From positions 62,001 through 126,000 of the forward strand of contig VXAU01001849.1 in assembly GCA_013399695.1 (NCBI GenBank): a DNA stretch of 64,000 nucleotides. Direction: 5' to 3'. Both the position numbers and the translations under genes were made by a program. The notes under the pieces are model-generated. The model made no database searches and was not told the DNA's origin. It worked only from the letters and a program-made list of their open reading frames with translations. Numbering within the stretch: the first letter of the stretch is position 1; each line of letters begins with the position of its first letter. The stretch comes from Formicarius rufipectus. Its lineage: Eukaryota > Chordata > Aves > Passeriformes > Formicariidae. This document shows, one piece after another, positions 49,401 to 62,302 of the stretch.

Positions 49401-52400
49401 TGCTCATTAGCAGGGAGGCATGTGGCTGCCTTATGTAATAGTTTTGATTTGGAGATGAGGCAGAGTCCTCTTTTATTTCTTATTTTTGTGTTAATCTCTA
49501 TCCATAGTTCTCATAACTCCCAAAAAATGCTTAAACCATTCTAGGCATGCCATCCCAGTGTTGCGTTTCCAGCTGGCACAGTCATTTGCAGAAGAGAGGG
49601 AGAAATCTAAACATTCTCAGTCTCTGATCTTGAATAGGTGATCCCATAAGAAGTTTCGGTAGAATCTCAGATATGGAAGAGTTACATCCTGAGAGTGAGA
49701 TACTGTGGGAGGAAAATAATGAAATTTTAGTCGCTGCAGTACCTGCTCTATAGCTGAGCACAGGGAACTGGCATCCTGTGCTGTCAGTGTGCAGCAAGAA
49801 TTCCCTCTTTCAAAAGAGAAAGGTAGAAATTGACAACACTGAACTGAAGAAAGTGTGCTTTTAGCCGTGTATTTCCAGTAAGTGCTTGGAGAAGCAAAAA
49901 TAATTGGGATTTTCAGTGTGGACCGTCGTGCAGAAGTTCAGATGATTATGTAAAGTCTGTGGAATTTGACTAAGCCTAGAGTCCCACCTAAAAATAGTGT
50001 TAGAACAGCCCCCTACCACTTCATGGTGGTATTTCCACTTGCATCTAGAAACTTGTTAGGTTGAAGTCATACAGACTTGCTAGAAATACAGACCTAGACA
50101 GATTTTTGAACCTCAGAAAACAATTCTAATTTATCCAGAATTTGAGAGCGATCCTTTTGAGCCTGTTCATTCTTCCGTGCTTACAGTGATTTAGCTGCTT
50201 CATACTACAAAAGACTTTTTTTTTTCTAATGAAGTATTTCCTTTCTTTTTCCAGAGAAATATCCTCTCTTCCACTTACATTACTGTGTTTATAACAATAA
50301 CACAGTGCTAATGTTTTTTTGGCAAAACCTCCGCTTAAGTTGTCAAGACAAAAAAATGAAAAGGAATTGAAATGTAACATGCCTTACTGAAGGCAATTGC
50401 ATTTGCAGTTTGCCTCTATGGAAATCTGTAGATAAGGGACATTTTTCCTTAAAAAAACATCTACTAACTACAAATTTTTAGACGTGCTTATACACTGCTC
50501 TTCTCATGAACTGGTCATTAATCTAGATAACTGACTAAATATCTATTCAAACATGCAAAGTAAAATTAGTTATTTTTGTCTAAGGACACTTTATTTAAGA
50601 ACTTTATAACTTCTGATTGCTGCAGAGCAAAGCAGTTTAACTTCAAAATCTTGCAGACCTCATACTTGTCTTATGTCCTTACTTGTTTTATGTCCTCTCT
50701 GCTCCTTAATTTTTCTGTTCCTGTTAATGTGTGTGCCAGCACGCTCCCTCTGCGGTCTTCACAAATTTCCTCACTTGCTTTGTAAGTGTGAGGAAACTCA
50801 TGGAGGAAACAACAGTCTTTAGAAATAACATGTTTGTTTCCTTGTCTGTGGTGTTTCCAGTTGCTTTGGTATACAAACATGGCAGGCATAAACCGTTATT
50901 TTCAAAGTCAGTGGAAGTGGGTTGTGGTTGTTCAGTCAAGCCAAAAGCTGAGTCTCTTTTGATCCTGACTAACACAAGGTATCCTTTATTTTAAAACTTT
51001 GACTGCTTCCTAATGCGTGGACACAGGCAGTCAGCTGTGGATCTTGCAATGGATGTAGTAGGTCTGCACCTTCTCTCAGTGGTTGAAGCACTAAAGACAG
51101 TCCATAGAACAAATAGTGCATTCCTCTGAAAAAAAAATGAAGGATGAAGTCATGTCTTGAGAGCAAGGCTGTATGCTGAGGGGAAGAGTCCTAATAGAAG
51201 AAAAACAAGGGTGTGAAAGCAGCAGAAGTGCAAGCCTGTTGTCATAGCAGCACAATGCTGCAGGGCTAAAATGTATCTTATGCGAAAACAGATGAGAATT
51301 AAGATACGCAGGTAAGATCTGGGCACAGCCATGAAAGAGGCAAGATAAACAGCGTGTTGCAAGGACAGTGTGGAAGTGTGTGCAGAAACCCCCCCGAGCT
51401 GCCAGTGTCAGCAGCAGCAGCTCCTTGGCATGATTCCTGCAGGCGAAAGGGTTTGGTCTTTCCCACAGGTACTGGTCAGTGTTTGGAGCAAAGTCCTAAA
51501 GCTGCCGGTACCTGGGAGGAGGACCACATCCCTCTTGTCCCTGACACCCCCCTGTGCTGCTCCCTTGCCTGGCACCAGCTGGGATAGGGCCCCTCTGCTC
51601 TGTTTTCCTGCTTCACTCTGGTGTGATGCTCCCTACAACCCTGTGCTTCTACCAGACAGGCAGCCCATGCTGGGATTGGCCCAGCACCCCGTGTTGCCTC
51701 ACCTTTCCTGCCTTTGGAAGGTCAAACCTCATCTCTCCTCTAGCAAACAGAACACAAGGGGGACAGGTTTTTCAACTGCATGGCTGGACATGTGTGTGAT
51801 GGGGGCATCACCCCTCTGGGAGAGCACAGCAAGCAGGCAGGGCAGGTGTGAATCCAGGGATGTCTGTGTGTCACAGCCACCGAGGCAAGGCCACCAGCAC
51901 CCCACGCAGTGCCACAAGGCTCGAGGAGAGCTGCCAGGGCTCCCCACTGATCACATCTGGGCTTCCCAAAAGTTGTGACAAGGCTTTAAGTTGGGGCTTG
52001 CAGCAAGAAAACCCCTGCTCTCCTGTTGCAAGAGAAAAGGAGGAGCCAAGTTGTTAATTAATGCGATGGGCTGTGAACTTGCAAATTTTGAGGTTTCCCT
52101 GCAGCGCAGAAGGGACTGTTCCTCAGGCTTCTGCTGGAGGAGCCCTTCGCCAGAGCCTGCACCGTGTCTCCAGCCCCCTGAGAAGCAATATAAAGATGGA
52201 AGGGTGTTCATGGAGATATTTGACATGCATGAAGAAAGCCGATGGTGGTGGAACTGATGCAAGATCAGACACAGGAGCAAAGTTTTATTCTTTATTCCCC
52301 CATCACGAAAAGTTTATCTCGGAGGCACACACCAGACTGCGCAGAGCAGTTTCTGCAGCCCCGGGCATCTTTTCCTCCAGCAGCAGTCAGCCCTAAAACC

Positions 52401-55400
52401 AGAGTGGGCTTCTCTTGGTGGAACAAATTCAGGCACGTTTACAAGGGTGATTGTCAGAATTAAGATGGTATTGATTAGAAAAGCTTCTGCACTTCAGATT
52501 AGAGAAGAAAAATGATATCTAGTGATTTTCTGTAGCTACCAAGAAGACAGATGGAAATGTAAATGCGCATACACCTGCCACTTTGAGTGCTAGTAGTTGT
52601 CCCTCTGTTGATGACTTGTAGTTTGAACAATTTTTAGGTTTTATTTTTATGAAAATTATTTGAAGAAAATATAATTCACTGTGTTTTGGACAGCTGAAAA
52701 AAAATCAGTTCCAAAAATAAATACTGTGCATAAATAGTATCTTAGCATCTCTTCAGGAAACCTGATTGTAGGATGGATAGAAAAAGAGCCCAGCTACTCA
52801 TTGCCAGCCTCGCTGTGTGCTCTCCAGCTGTGACTTCTAATGTTTATCCTGAGCCATTAGGTTCCACTGGGTTCCCCCATCGGCTCTTTGCAGACTCATC
52901 ATCCATGGCATGGTCCAGCAGCCCACTCTGAATCCCTGCCCTGGATCCATGCTCAGCAGGGCATAGCCCTGATGAGGGTCTCTCTTGCTTTTCCTCTCTG
53001 CACCTTCGGATGAAAATGCACTCCTGAGAGTTAAATTCTGCCCATTTCTGCAGTGACCATGGTGGGCTTTTTTGTGAATTAAGCTGGAAACTGTGCAAGT
53101 CTTTTCTCTTTCATAACCTTTTTACATTTTCACAGAGACCATCTCTTGACGTGAATAAAAAAAGTGCACTGCAAAGATATGTAATGCCAAAGATTATGGA
53201 GATCACAGAAAAAGTGGAGAAATTTATAGCTATCCATTAAAGGCTTTTTCTTCTCTTCATTTTCCTTGGCACAAGTTACCTATAAAAATAACTAAAAGAG
53301 TAAACCAGCTTCACATAAAAATGAAGCCTATATTTAAAATTATTGTCTTCATCCTGCTTTCTAGTTTTTCAGTCTTGAACCCAAAGCTTGTTGGCTAGAC
53401 TTTGTGAACAAAGATCTTGGGATAAGCCTGCGCAATGGATTTTTTAAGTGAGGCACAGGGTGCGCGGAACTGGCCCCACCCCCTTTACTCCTGAGGTTCA
53501 TCTTGCCACGGCCGAGCACGCTCGGACGGCGACAGCGAGTTCCTCCAGGATTCGAACCAGCGTCCTCAGAGGAGGAGCTGGCTCCACAGGCGACAACTTA
53601 CACCATTCAGCCAACGCCCCAAAGCAGTGATGAGATTTTAAGCAGTAATAGATAATGAGTTCAAAGCCTTCTCAGGCTATTCTCCATAACCATGAGGTCA
53701 GACATTTCTTTACATTTCTTTTTTATTTTAATGAAAGCTGAGAATAAAAAAATGGACTCCAAGACTCAGAGAAAAAACAGACTTGGTGAAAATGACAGTA
53801 AAAAAATTCTAAGAGTAGCAACACTGATGAGCGAAGCTAATATTTAATTTGAACCGTCAGATGTACACTGAAAGATTAAAGTCATGTAATAACAGCAACA
53901 ACAAAGTAATAGAGCATTGCGAAGATCACATTTCTCTGAGTAAAACATGTTTGTGTGCCAGATCATTGGCAGTACAGCAGGACATCCATGTATCTAGCTA
54001 GTTTTGTCTTTTTGACCATTCATTGACCATATGTCAAGCAGCAAAGTATAGTAAGTCCTTAGGATAAGTGGTGTCCTTTAGAAACACCATATGTCACCGC
54101 TCAGCAGCAAAACCAAACATACTTTTGATGTATGTATGATAAGCAGGAAGTAGTTGTACACATCCCTAATATTAAAAATTATGGCTGCAACTTATCCAGC
54201 TTCCAGGAGAGTCTGGATATCCTTTCATTGGCAGAGATGGAGGGGTCCCATTGCCTGTTGATGTCACTGCCACCATGGAGTTTCCCTGGGAGCAAAGCTG
54301 TGCCTCCAGGGAGGTGAGACCCATGTGGGACACTAGTGGCCATCGCTGAGTCCTTGTCCCTCATCCCCTTTGCCCGTAGCTTTGATTGGGGTAGGAGATT
54401 ATGTAATGTGAGCTTAAAGGATTTTTGGGTTTGGATCATTTTGCAGGTGAATCAGCAGTTTCTAACCCCTCCCTGCTGGGCTGGGATCTGTTTCCTTCCC
54501 AGGGAGCCTGCAGACTTTTTTGTTACCTGATTAAATTGACAAAATTCTGGTAATACCTGCTCACTTTTGAATTAACAAAAGGATTTCTCAACAAAACAAA
54601 GGGACTGCAGGTTTTTCTTACTCCTTCCTGTAGCTCCTTGCATCTTTTGCACGGACTTAAGAATAAAAACAAGATTTCCTTTCTGTCCTGACCATACATC
54701 TCGAAGCAGAACCTTTTTGCCTTCAGGTTCAGCTTTGATGCCACTGCTGAAAGTTATGCTAAGCTCTGTATAGTGGAGAGCTGTCTCACAGGGCCCACTG
54801 TGAGCCTTGACCACCCCAAGGCACCCAAAATGAGCCTACATGAGGTCTCTCACTCCCGGCGCCTCCCTTCCTGTGCTGGTGGCAGAGGTAGGAGGACCAG
54901 AAGAGAGAAACAGCTTGAAAAATTTCCAACCACAGCTCTCTGAGGCCCTGGTGCAAAATGTTTTAGCCCAGGATAAATGAAAGGATTTTAGTTCCTGCTT
55001 TCTGACATCCCCTCCTGGGCCTGTGGGCAGAATCTGCTGCTGGGCAGTGCAATTTCACCACCTCTCATCTGTCAGCTGTGCCACAGGCTTAAATCTGGCT
55101 TGGTGTGGAAGTGAGACCAGCACAGCCCTCACCTGAAGGTATTTGCCAAAAGGGATTTGTCTGTCAGTTTAAGCCATCTTTCCTCTCTGTCTAGAATAAA
55201 TAACTGAGTGAGCATTGGCTTAAAGTAAGCAAAGACCAAGACCAAGATGTTACCAAATGCAAATGGCTAAAGGAAGAGAAAACACTGTTCTAGAATTCTC
55301 TGGCATGGTGCAGGACACAATTAAGCATCATTTTCAGAAGGGAGAGGAGAAGTGCAAGTGATGGTCAGTGTTTAAATGACAATGAAAGGAAGAGGCAGAA

Positions 55401-58400
55401 GTTACTATTTTGTGCCTGAGCACTGTCAGGGACCGTGTGCCACTGTGGCAAGAGAGCTTAGGTGTGGCTGTGCAGTTCTCATGCTGCAGTGCTTTGGCAT
55501 CTCAGCAGTAAACTGCTTTTTGGTTCCTTGCATTGCTAGCTAGCTGAAAAATCTGTGAGTGATGAGCAAGCAGTGCATGTCTCCCTTTGAGAACAAACAT
55601 TCATTCAGCTTTTGTTATTTCTTTAAATCTTCCCTTCTCCTAATAGGATCAGTAAGGCTAAGAAAAGAGTTGAATACATGAGAATCTAATAGTTTGTCCC
55701 AGAACTAGATGCCACTTTTATTCAGAGTATGGTTGCTTGCTATTAAAATCCTCTGCACTGAGGGGTGCAATATGCATTGTGCATTATCATATTGCTAACG
55801 TTGTCCTCATCACACAACAGCCTTTACCGTGTCCTGTGAACAAAGTGAAGTTTCCTGTGGGACCTCCTGGTGTACCGTAGACAAGCCAAATTGCAGACTG
55901 TGTAATCCCCTGAACTGGTAGGGGATGTGTGCCCTTGTAAGCTCTTGAACTTTCTGTTGTCTGTGCAAGCCAGTCACCCAGGGTTGTGAGAGTGAGCTCT
56001 GGCTGCGGGTGGAAAAAATCATGTGGCCAAACCCATGTGGCCACAGCTGAATTCCCAGCATGGCAGCCGAAGGGAGAGTGCTGTGGGACTGCAGTTCTTG
56101 GTGGGGAAGAGGCAACAGCCCTGTGGTGCACAGGCAGCCACAGGCAAGCAAAGGGAGAGAGGAGATTGAAGAGAGAGAGAGCCTGCAGCCTTGCTACAGC
56201 ATGCCCTGCCCTGCCCTGAGGTACCAGAGGATTTTTCCTAGGATCTTGTCTGAAAAAGCTAAGTGCAGATAGTGATGTGTTTGTCTTGAGGATAGAAGTC
56301 TGTTAGGCGTCCCAGAGCTGAATCCTTGGGCGTTCTGGGGCAGTTTTCAGCGTACTTTGTTGGGATAGAGGGAATGGCAAGCTTGCCTCCTCTTTGGCTG
56401 TTTGCTACCAGTTGGAGACCAAACACTGTGGCCACTGGCAGAGCTTGGGATATATCTCATAGCTGCTCTGAACTGCACAAGCTGGCAGCCAGCTCTGGGA
56501 CAGCCAGGATGTGCCAGGACACGTTGCTGTCTGCCTGCTTCCCTCTCTTCCCTGCAGCCCCATCACTGGGAGGTGCGATGGGCAGGTCCCCCCTGGCAGT
56601 GCCCGGTCCAGCCCAGCACGGGCTCGCAGGAAGCACCAGGCCACTGCTGCAGAAGGAGTACCTGAGTCTGAGGTGGTCATTGCCAAGAGGAAAGGACTGT
56701 CTTAGATACAATATTTAGCTTCTAGACTTTCACTAAAGATGCAGTAGCAGCAGAGACAGATGAGGTTATTTTACAATCTAAATATTAAAAGAAAACACTT
56801 CAGATGTAGCAGGAAGCAAATGCAACAGTGAGGCAGGATGGGTAAATAGCAACACACACTGTTTGATAGAAGTTGCGTGTCAGTTTAGTTTCTTCTGGAT
56901 TGTGTCGCTCCATAAATCCTCTCTGAAGAAGTTGTATTGTGAATCTAATAAAGGCAGGAAATTCCTTCTACTCCTCCTCGTTGCCCTCAGCTGCACTTCT
57001 TTATATGATGTCTGATTTTGTAACTATTGTCAATGAAAATCATACAGTAGCTCCCATTGTAAAAAAATTAAAATCAGATATCTGTCTTTGATTCAGTAAA
57101 TAAAGGCATTTGCCCCAAACTGTAATGACATACATTTGAATTTGTACCCCATAACAGCAGAGCTTTGCAACCCCAAGCTGAAAAGATGGGAAGAATTCCC
57201 CATACAGGTTAATTTCTTTGGCATTTTCCTGCAAATCTTTTGTTTTGTTTTATAAGATAGTTGTGCAGAAGACCCTAATCTCTTGCACTGACAGTTATTT
57301 TTTCTCCCACCACAATGGAAAATTTTGCTCCTCACCATGGCCGTGTATCATGTTTTCACAGTACTGTGAAAAGATTTGTTAGTTCAGTTCATTTCTCAAA
57401 CTTATCTTCTTAACACCAGTATTGAACTATTATTTCTGTCAAAAAAATAAAACCTACTCAAATATGGAAACATACACCCCCGAGCTGATAGAGGAAAAGG
57501 TTGAAAATATAGGAATGTTGTAATCTTTGCCTGTATGATGTGACATTATCCTGAGGAATGGAGGCAACATAACATAATTTATACCCATCACAGGTTGTAC
57601 AGTGTAATCACAAAACAATCAGATTGATAGTACAGTATAAATGGGGGGGGGGAATTTCTGCAAATAGGTCTCAAATACCACACGATAGTGACAATGACTG
57701 TTTAGTTTCAACAGATGCAGCAGTTTAGCCGTGATTATTAGACATTTTGTCCATTGCCAGAGATGAGTGTATAAGCTCTACTTTTCTCATGTATGCTATC
57801 TTCTATTTTTTTTAAGCAATGTTTTTCATCAGAAAGGATCCACTTCCATTACTTATCACCTGTTCCCAGCCTCTTTACTGGGCAGAAAAGTCTCCTGCCC
57901 TCTTTGGATTACAGTGGAAAACAGGACACGCAAGTAGAAAAAAATGGAATCACATTCCTGGAGCCAGTTCTCTGTGTCTTGCTCAAAATCTGAAGGCACA
58001 AAATAGCTTTTTCCCCCTTTAGGGAAAAGAAATTAGAGTACTTCTTGACTGGGCTGTTCAGTTTCCTGAAAGAGCTGTGGTCTCCCCGTTTTGCAGGGAA
58101 AGGAGGGCTTCTCCTCTTTATCAGCCCTACTTTTGTCACCACACCTTTGCAATACACCTATGCATCATTTCCTTCAGTGTAAAGGCGACCAAAGGATAAA
58201 TCCATGCAGTTCCTCAGAGCAGATCCAGTGATTTGCTTCCCCCATCAGCAACTGGTTGTGCAGGCTGCCACATCCAGGGGTCGTTGCACCCACACAGCAC
58301 GAGGGGTGTGTGCCCCTCTGCATCGTCCCAGCTCACACCTTGAGAGATCACATCTCTCACTGAGCCATGCACAAAGCACGTACTCAGTGGTGTGCAGCGG

Positions 58401-59705
58401 GCCCTGCCATTTGGGTTGTTGGAGTACCCCCTGTTCCACCTAGAAAAGAGCAGAGGGACCCCCTTCCTGAACTTCATGGCTGTGCACCATGAAGGGCATC
58501 ACAGCCACAGGGAAAGTCTGCTCAGATGTCTGGTGATGGGTAATGCCTCAGCAGCATCCATATGGAAGGTCTTGGAACTCTGCACAGCTAAGGTGGCACA
58601 GAAAGAGCTAAATGGTGATGGTGAATGAGGCCTTCCCATTTTACAGGAAAAAATTTGCAAAAACTCAGCTTGCACATTGCTAAGGCTCCAAATATTAGCA
58701 AACAAAATATTTAGTTTTTGAATACCATTGCAACGCCAGCCTATTAGGGCTATTCCCTTGCCATAATTTAGATTTCTTGTTTCTTCTGTGTTGACTAAAA
58801 TGGGTTTGGAAAAGGTTGGAAGAGTTTTCTGTATTTTTTTCAATATGAGATGATGATTTTTCTGTCTTTCTGATGCTCAAAAATAGCTGAATGCTTTTGA
58901 GGTCAGAGGTCAGGCATGGCAAATTTCATAACCATGCAAAACAACTTATGAAGGAGGCTGCACTACGAGCTTCTAGACCTAATACTAACGTATAGACCCT
59001 GATGTAAAGGGGCCCTCGTTAGTCTACAGGACCTCTCTGCCATTGCTTCCTGCTCTCCAACTTACTGAGGACTTGACGGGGGGAAGAGAGAGGGGAAAAA
59101 AAGAGAAATTAGTTATTGCCAGCTATCTTTTTCCTGCTGTGCCAACAGTCTCCCTACATAGGACATGCAGCTGTGGCCTGTCCTTTACTCTGAGTGTTAG
59201 TCCCCGGTCACTGCCAGGCTCCTGACACATCCTGCAGAGGTGGCACACCTGGTCATGTTGCTCTTCTGTACCTCAAGTTCATCTTTGTAAGAGTGATTGG
59301 GCAATCTTGAGCACGACCATGTCCCTGGACATGATTGGTCTGTGGATCTCTCTTCTGTGATGTTCCAGATCACTTGAAAGCAGATGTCTGGACCTTTTGA
59401 GTTTGCTTATTTAGAGAGGCCAAACAGCAGTTGCTCGTGGCACAGATGCAAGTCACAAAACAGCAACACAATACAGTTACCAGCAATGGACATAGCGGAG
59501 TAATACTGTTGTTTTGATGCATGTTTCCTTTTTTTTTTTTGCAATGAGTGTGCTATTAATACTGTTGTCACCAGAACTTTTGTTGTTGTTGTTGTCGCTT
59601 AGATCAAGTAGGACAGGGACGGCGATGAGGAGCTGCTGTTGTTCTGGCTGCTACTGTGCAAGATGAACTGATGAATAACGTGTGTGATTTCTCTTTCCCT
59701 TGTAG
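46458..59705 (+). other. PTCHD1: PTCHD1 intron 1 (13,248 bp)
   Basis: The intron runs from the donor GTAACC after exon 1 to the acceptor CCCTTGTAG before exon 2, with a pyrimidine-rich tract (TTTCTCTTTCCCT) just upstream of the AG. It joins exons in phase 0. Contents: CpG-rich remainder of the island (to about 46660), T-runs near 46670 and 47450, a moderately GC-rich stretch at about 51.35-52.25 kb with a 202-codon open frame that I cannot relate to any family, and a tRNA-like SINE candidate at 53.45-53.62 kb. A G run lies near 57641 and a GTT repeat near 59581. No other exon is visible. Confidence 0.9.
53449..53620 (-). mobile_element. CpG-rich element with tRNA-type A and B boxes (SINE candidate)
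   Basis: On the minus strand, reading from 53620, seven bases (GGGGCGT) are followed by TGGCTGAATGG, a perfect A box (+ strand 53603-53613). About 45 bp further is GGTTCGAATCC, a perfect B box (53548-53558). The longer A-B spacing recalls serine/leucine-type tRNAs. However, the bases after the T arm (AGGAACT) do not pair with GGGGCGT and the T stem is imperfect, so a working tRNA is unlikely. The unrelated body continues to about 53450 and ends near a run of six A (53441-53446 as T). At least 13 CpGs remain in about 170 bp, far above the neighbourhood. No clear target-site duplication was found, and I cannot name a family. Confidence 0.55.
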
Positions 59706-60366
59706 TTGCACTCTGCAGTGACCAGGATCCAAGTTCAAAGACCTGGTTTCAATTACACGTTTGCCCATATATGTATCCTGAACAATGACAAGACATGCAT
59801 AGTGGACGACATAGTGCATGTACTGGAGGAATTAAAGGCTGCTCGTTCTTCTAATCGAACTAATTTTGCAATCACTTATCCAATTACTCACTTAAAGGAT
59901 GGCAGGGAAGTGTATAACGGGCATCAGCTCGGTGGGGTTACTGTGCACAGCAAGGACCGGGTGAAGTCTGCGGAAGCCATTCAGCTCACCTACTACTTGC
60001 AGGCAATCAACTCCTTGAATGACATGGTGGCAGAGAAGTGGGAATCCATTTTTTGTGACACTGTTGAACTTTTCCAGAAATCCAACAGGAAAGTCAAAAT
60101 GTATCCTTTCACTTCTTCTTCGCTGAAGGAGGATTTCCAGAAGACAAGCAGGGTGTCAGAACGCTACCTGATCACAAGCTTGGTCCTTGTGGTCACCTTG
60201 GCCATTCTCTGCTGCTCCATGCAGGATTGTGTCCGCAGCAAACCCTGGCTTGGCCTGCTGGGATTGCTGACTGTGACCCTTGCCACCCTGACTGCAGCTG
60301 GGATCATCAATCTCACTGGTGGGAAATACAATTCCACCTTCCTGGGAATCCCCTTCGTCATGTTAG
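59706..60366 (+). CDS. PTCHD1: Patched domain-containing protein 1, coding exon 2
   Basis: The 661-bp internal exon encodes 220 residues plus the first base of a glycine codon. It starts in phase 0 after a TTGTAG acceptor with LHSAVTRIQV, joining exon 1's ...DLILK as in human PTCHD1. It ends ...PFVMLG at a GTAACT donor (60367). The first two thirds form the large extracellular loop (NYT and NRT glycosylation sites; conserved GHQLGGVTVHSKDRVKSAEA). From about exon residue 154 come two hydrophobic spans, YLITSLVLVVTLAILCCSM and, after QDCVRSKPW, LGLLGLLTVTLATLTAAGI. These open the sterol-sensing domain typical of patched, NPC1 and Dispatched proteins. The rest of that domain and the C-terminal half must be in a later exon outside the window. 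I see no frameshift or internal stop. Confidence 0.97.
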
Positions 60367-62184
60367 GTAACTATCGCCTGTCTCCTCTGTCTCTTTTGTG
60401 TGTTTGTGCCTCCCTGACATATTTCCCAGCAAGCAGAGAAGCATCACTGCATGGTTCCCGTTGTTTCATCCCTGCAGCACCGCCTCATGCCGAATCCATG
60501 CTGCCTCTTTGCCTAAACTGTTTTTACAGTGCCAGGATGTTAAAATCATGCTGGGGGCCTTGGTGTTTCATAGAACCCTGCTGCAGGATGCGGAGCCTGT
60601 GCAGTAGCAAGGAGCAAGGTTGTGTGAATGCCGTGCTTTGTGCAGAGAGGGAGCACAGCTGTTGTTCTCTGTGGATGTTTAATTCTGGTTTGGGATGGAG
60701 ACCTTTGCAATGGTCCCCGTGCAACACTGATAGCATCAGCTGTGCTGGCAAACCAAAGGAATTGCCTGCATTGGGCGTTTAGGGACTGCTGCTTCCTTCA
60801 GAGAGCAAAGTGGTTCATCCCGGCTTAGCGGGCACCTGTCTGTGGGATAAGGGTGGTGGCTGGTTCCAGGTTGTGTTTCTCCAGAAGTCCCTGTGTTGGC
60901 TGAGTGAGCGTAGCGTGGGTTTCACAGCCCTGTGGACGAGAGCTTTGACACCCTTGGTCAGGAAAGGACCTGTCTGGTCAGTGCCAGCACATCCCACGAC
61001 AGAGGGTTATGGAGGGAAGCAGCATTGGCTGCTCCCTGTCTGTCCTGCCAGCAGAAGCATCTTCATCACCCTGGTTTTTGTACTGCCTTCACTCGCTGTG
61101 GGGTACGGAGTGGTTTCGGTTTGGTTTGTTTTCTGCAAGGGTAGGAAAGAGGAACAGAGAAAGGTGATCATGTTGCTTCCAAGATGAAGTCAGTTCCCTC
61201 TCCTGTTGGCACCAGGGTGTTTGTAGGGATGCCCCATATTGTACCCAAACAGTCAGGAAACAAAAAGAGAGCTCTGGAGAGTTCACAGCCTCTTTGTTTG
61301 TGTTTGGTTCATAACCAGTGTGAAATGCTTTGTGCGCTGTAGGTGTTTAATATGTCCTTGTTTGTGCCATTATTCATTTGTGGAGAATAATACACGCATT
61401 GATTTGATCACAGCTTCCCCAGCTGAAAATCAGTGCTCAGTAATACTTCAGGTTTCAAGTGTAAGAATGTCTCCACTGACTTAGTTACATCGTGTAGTGA
61501 TATGACATGTTTCAAGCACAGTTATTTTTACATCCAGCACTAAGTTCCTATGCCATGCCAGTGCTGTAATACTGTTGCACTGTGGTATTGTTGCACTTTA
61601 ATTAAAGACTATGCTTCAGTGCCTCACACTACCAGTTAAAGGACGGGATATATTCAGTGACAAAGAGAATTCAACTACATTATATCAGCTCTCATTTTCA
61701 GATGACACTCATGAAAATTAAACTATATTGTAATCTAGAGGAAATGCAGCATGAGAAAATCAGAGCAAAAAGAAGGGTTGCTTTCTAACCTGAATCTGTG
61801 GTTTGTTTGGTGGAGTTTTATGCTTGTGCCTGTATTATGAAATTCAATTCCTCAGACTAAGTGCTGTATATTACATGTAAGGTTACATAGGAGGGGATTT
61901 CCAGTTGTGTTGGAAGAGTAGCAGAAAAGAAGTCTAAAGTCCAGCCATATGAAATGAAAGTACATGGGGAAAAGTGACTCAAAAATATGAAATATTATTT
62001 TTCCTTAGGGATCAAAGCAACTGCTCATTGGGACAAGCTTTCAGATCTTTAATTTATTAATAGTGACAAGATTGAGACTTGACATTCTTGAAGACTTACA
62101 GATAACTATGAAAAGTTTCACATTTCTATTTTAGTGCTCCTATAAGTGCAGAGCTGTATAGCCAGTTCTGCTTTTCTCTTCCCT

Positions 62185-62302
62185 GTTTTTTCCTGGTTTT
62201 TTTGTTTTGTTTTGTTTGTTTGGGGTTTTTTTTCAGGTTTTGTTTGTTTGTTTGTTTGTTTTGGGGTGGGTTTTGTTGTTTTTTTTTTTTCTTTTTTTCA
62301 GT
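62185..62302. repeat. T/G-rich (GTTT)n-type low-complexity tract
   Basis: TGTTTTGTTT and GTTTGTTTGTTTGTTT words with intervening T runs extend for about 115 bp. A second similar stretch occurs at about 62524-62588. The Phe-rich open frames across it are artefacts. Confidence 0.9.

Noticed and set aside
51370..51978. 202-codon frame within PTCHD1 intron 1
   Set aside because: It has no recognisable domain and lies in moderately GC-rich intronic DNA. It starts without any promoter or splice signal I could identify, and overlapping frames occur on both strands.
53545..53620. Functional tRNA gene on the minus strand
   Set aside because: The A and B boxes are perfect, but the sequence after the T arm cannot pair with the first seven bases and the T stem has mismatches. 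It was kept as a SINE candidate instead.
56326..56718. 130-codon frame in intron 1
   Set aside because: No similarity to any family I know. The minus strand carries equally long frames, so this looks like chance.
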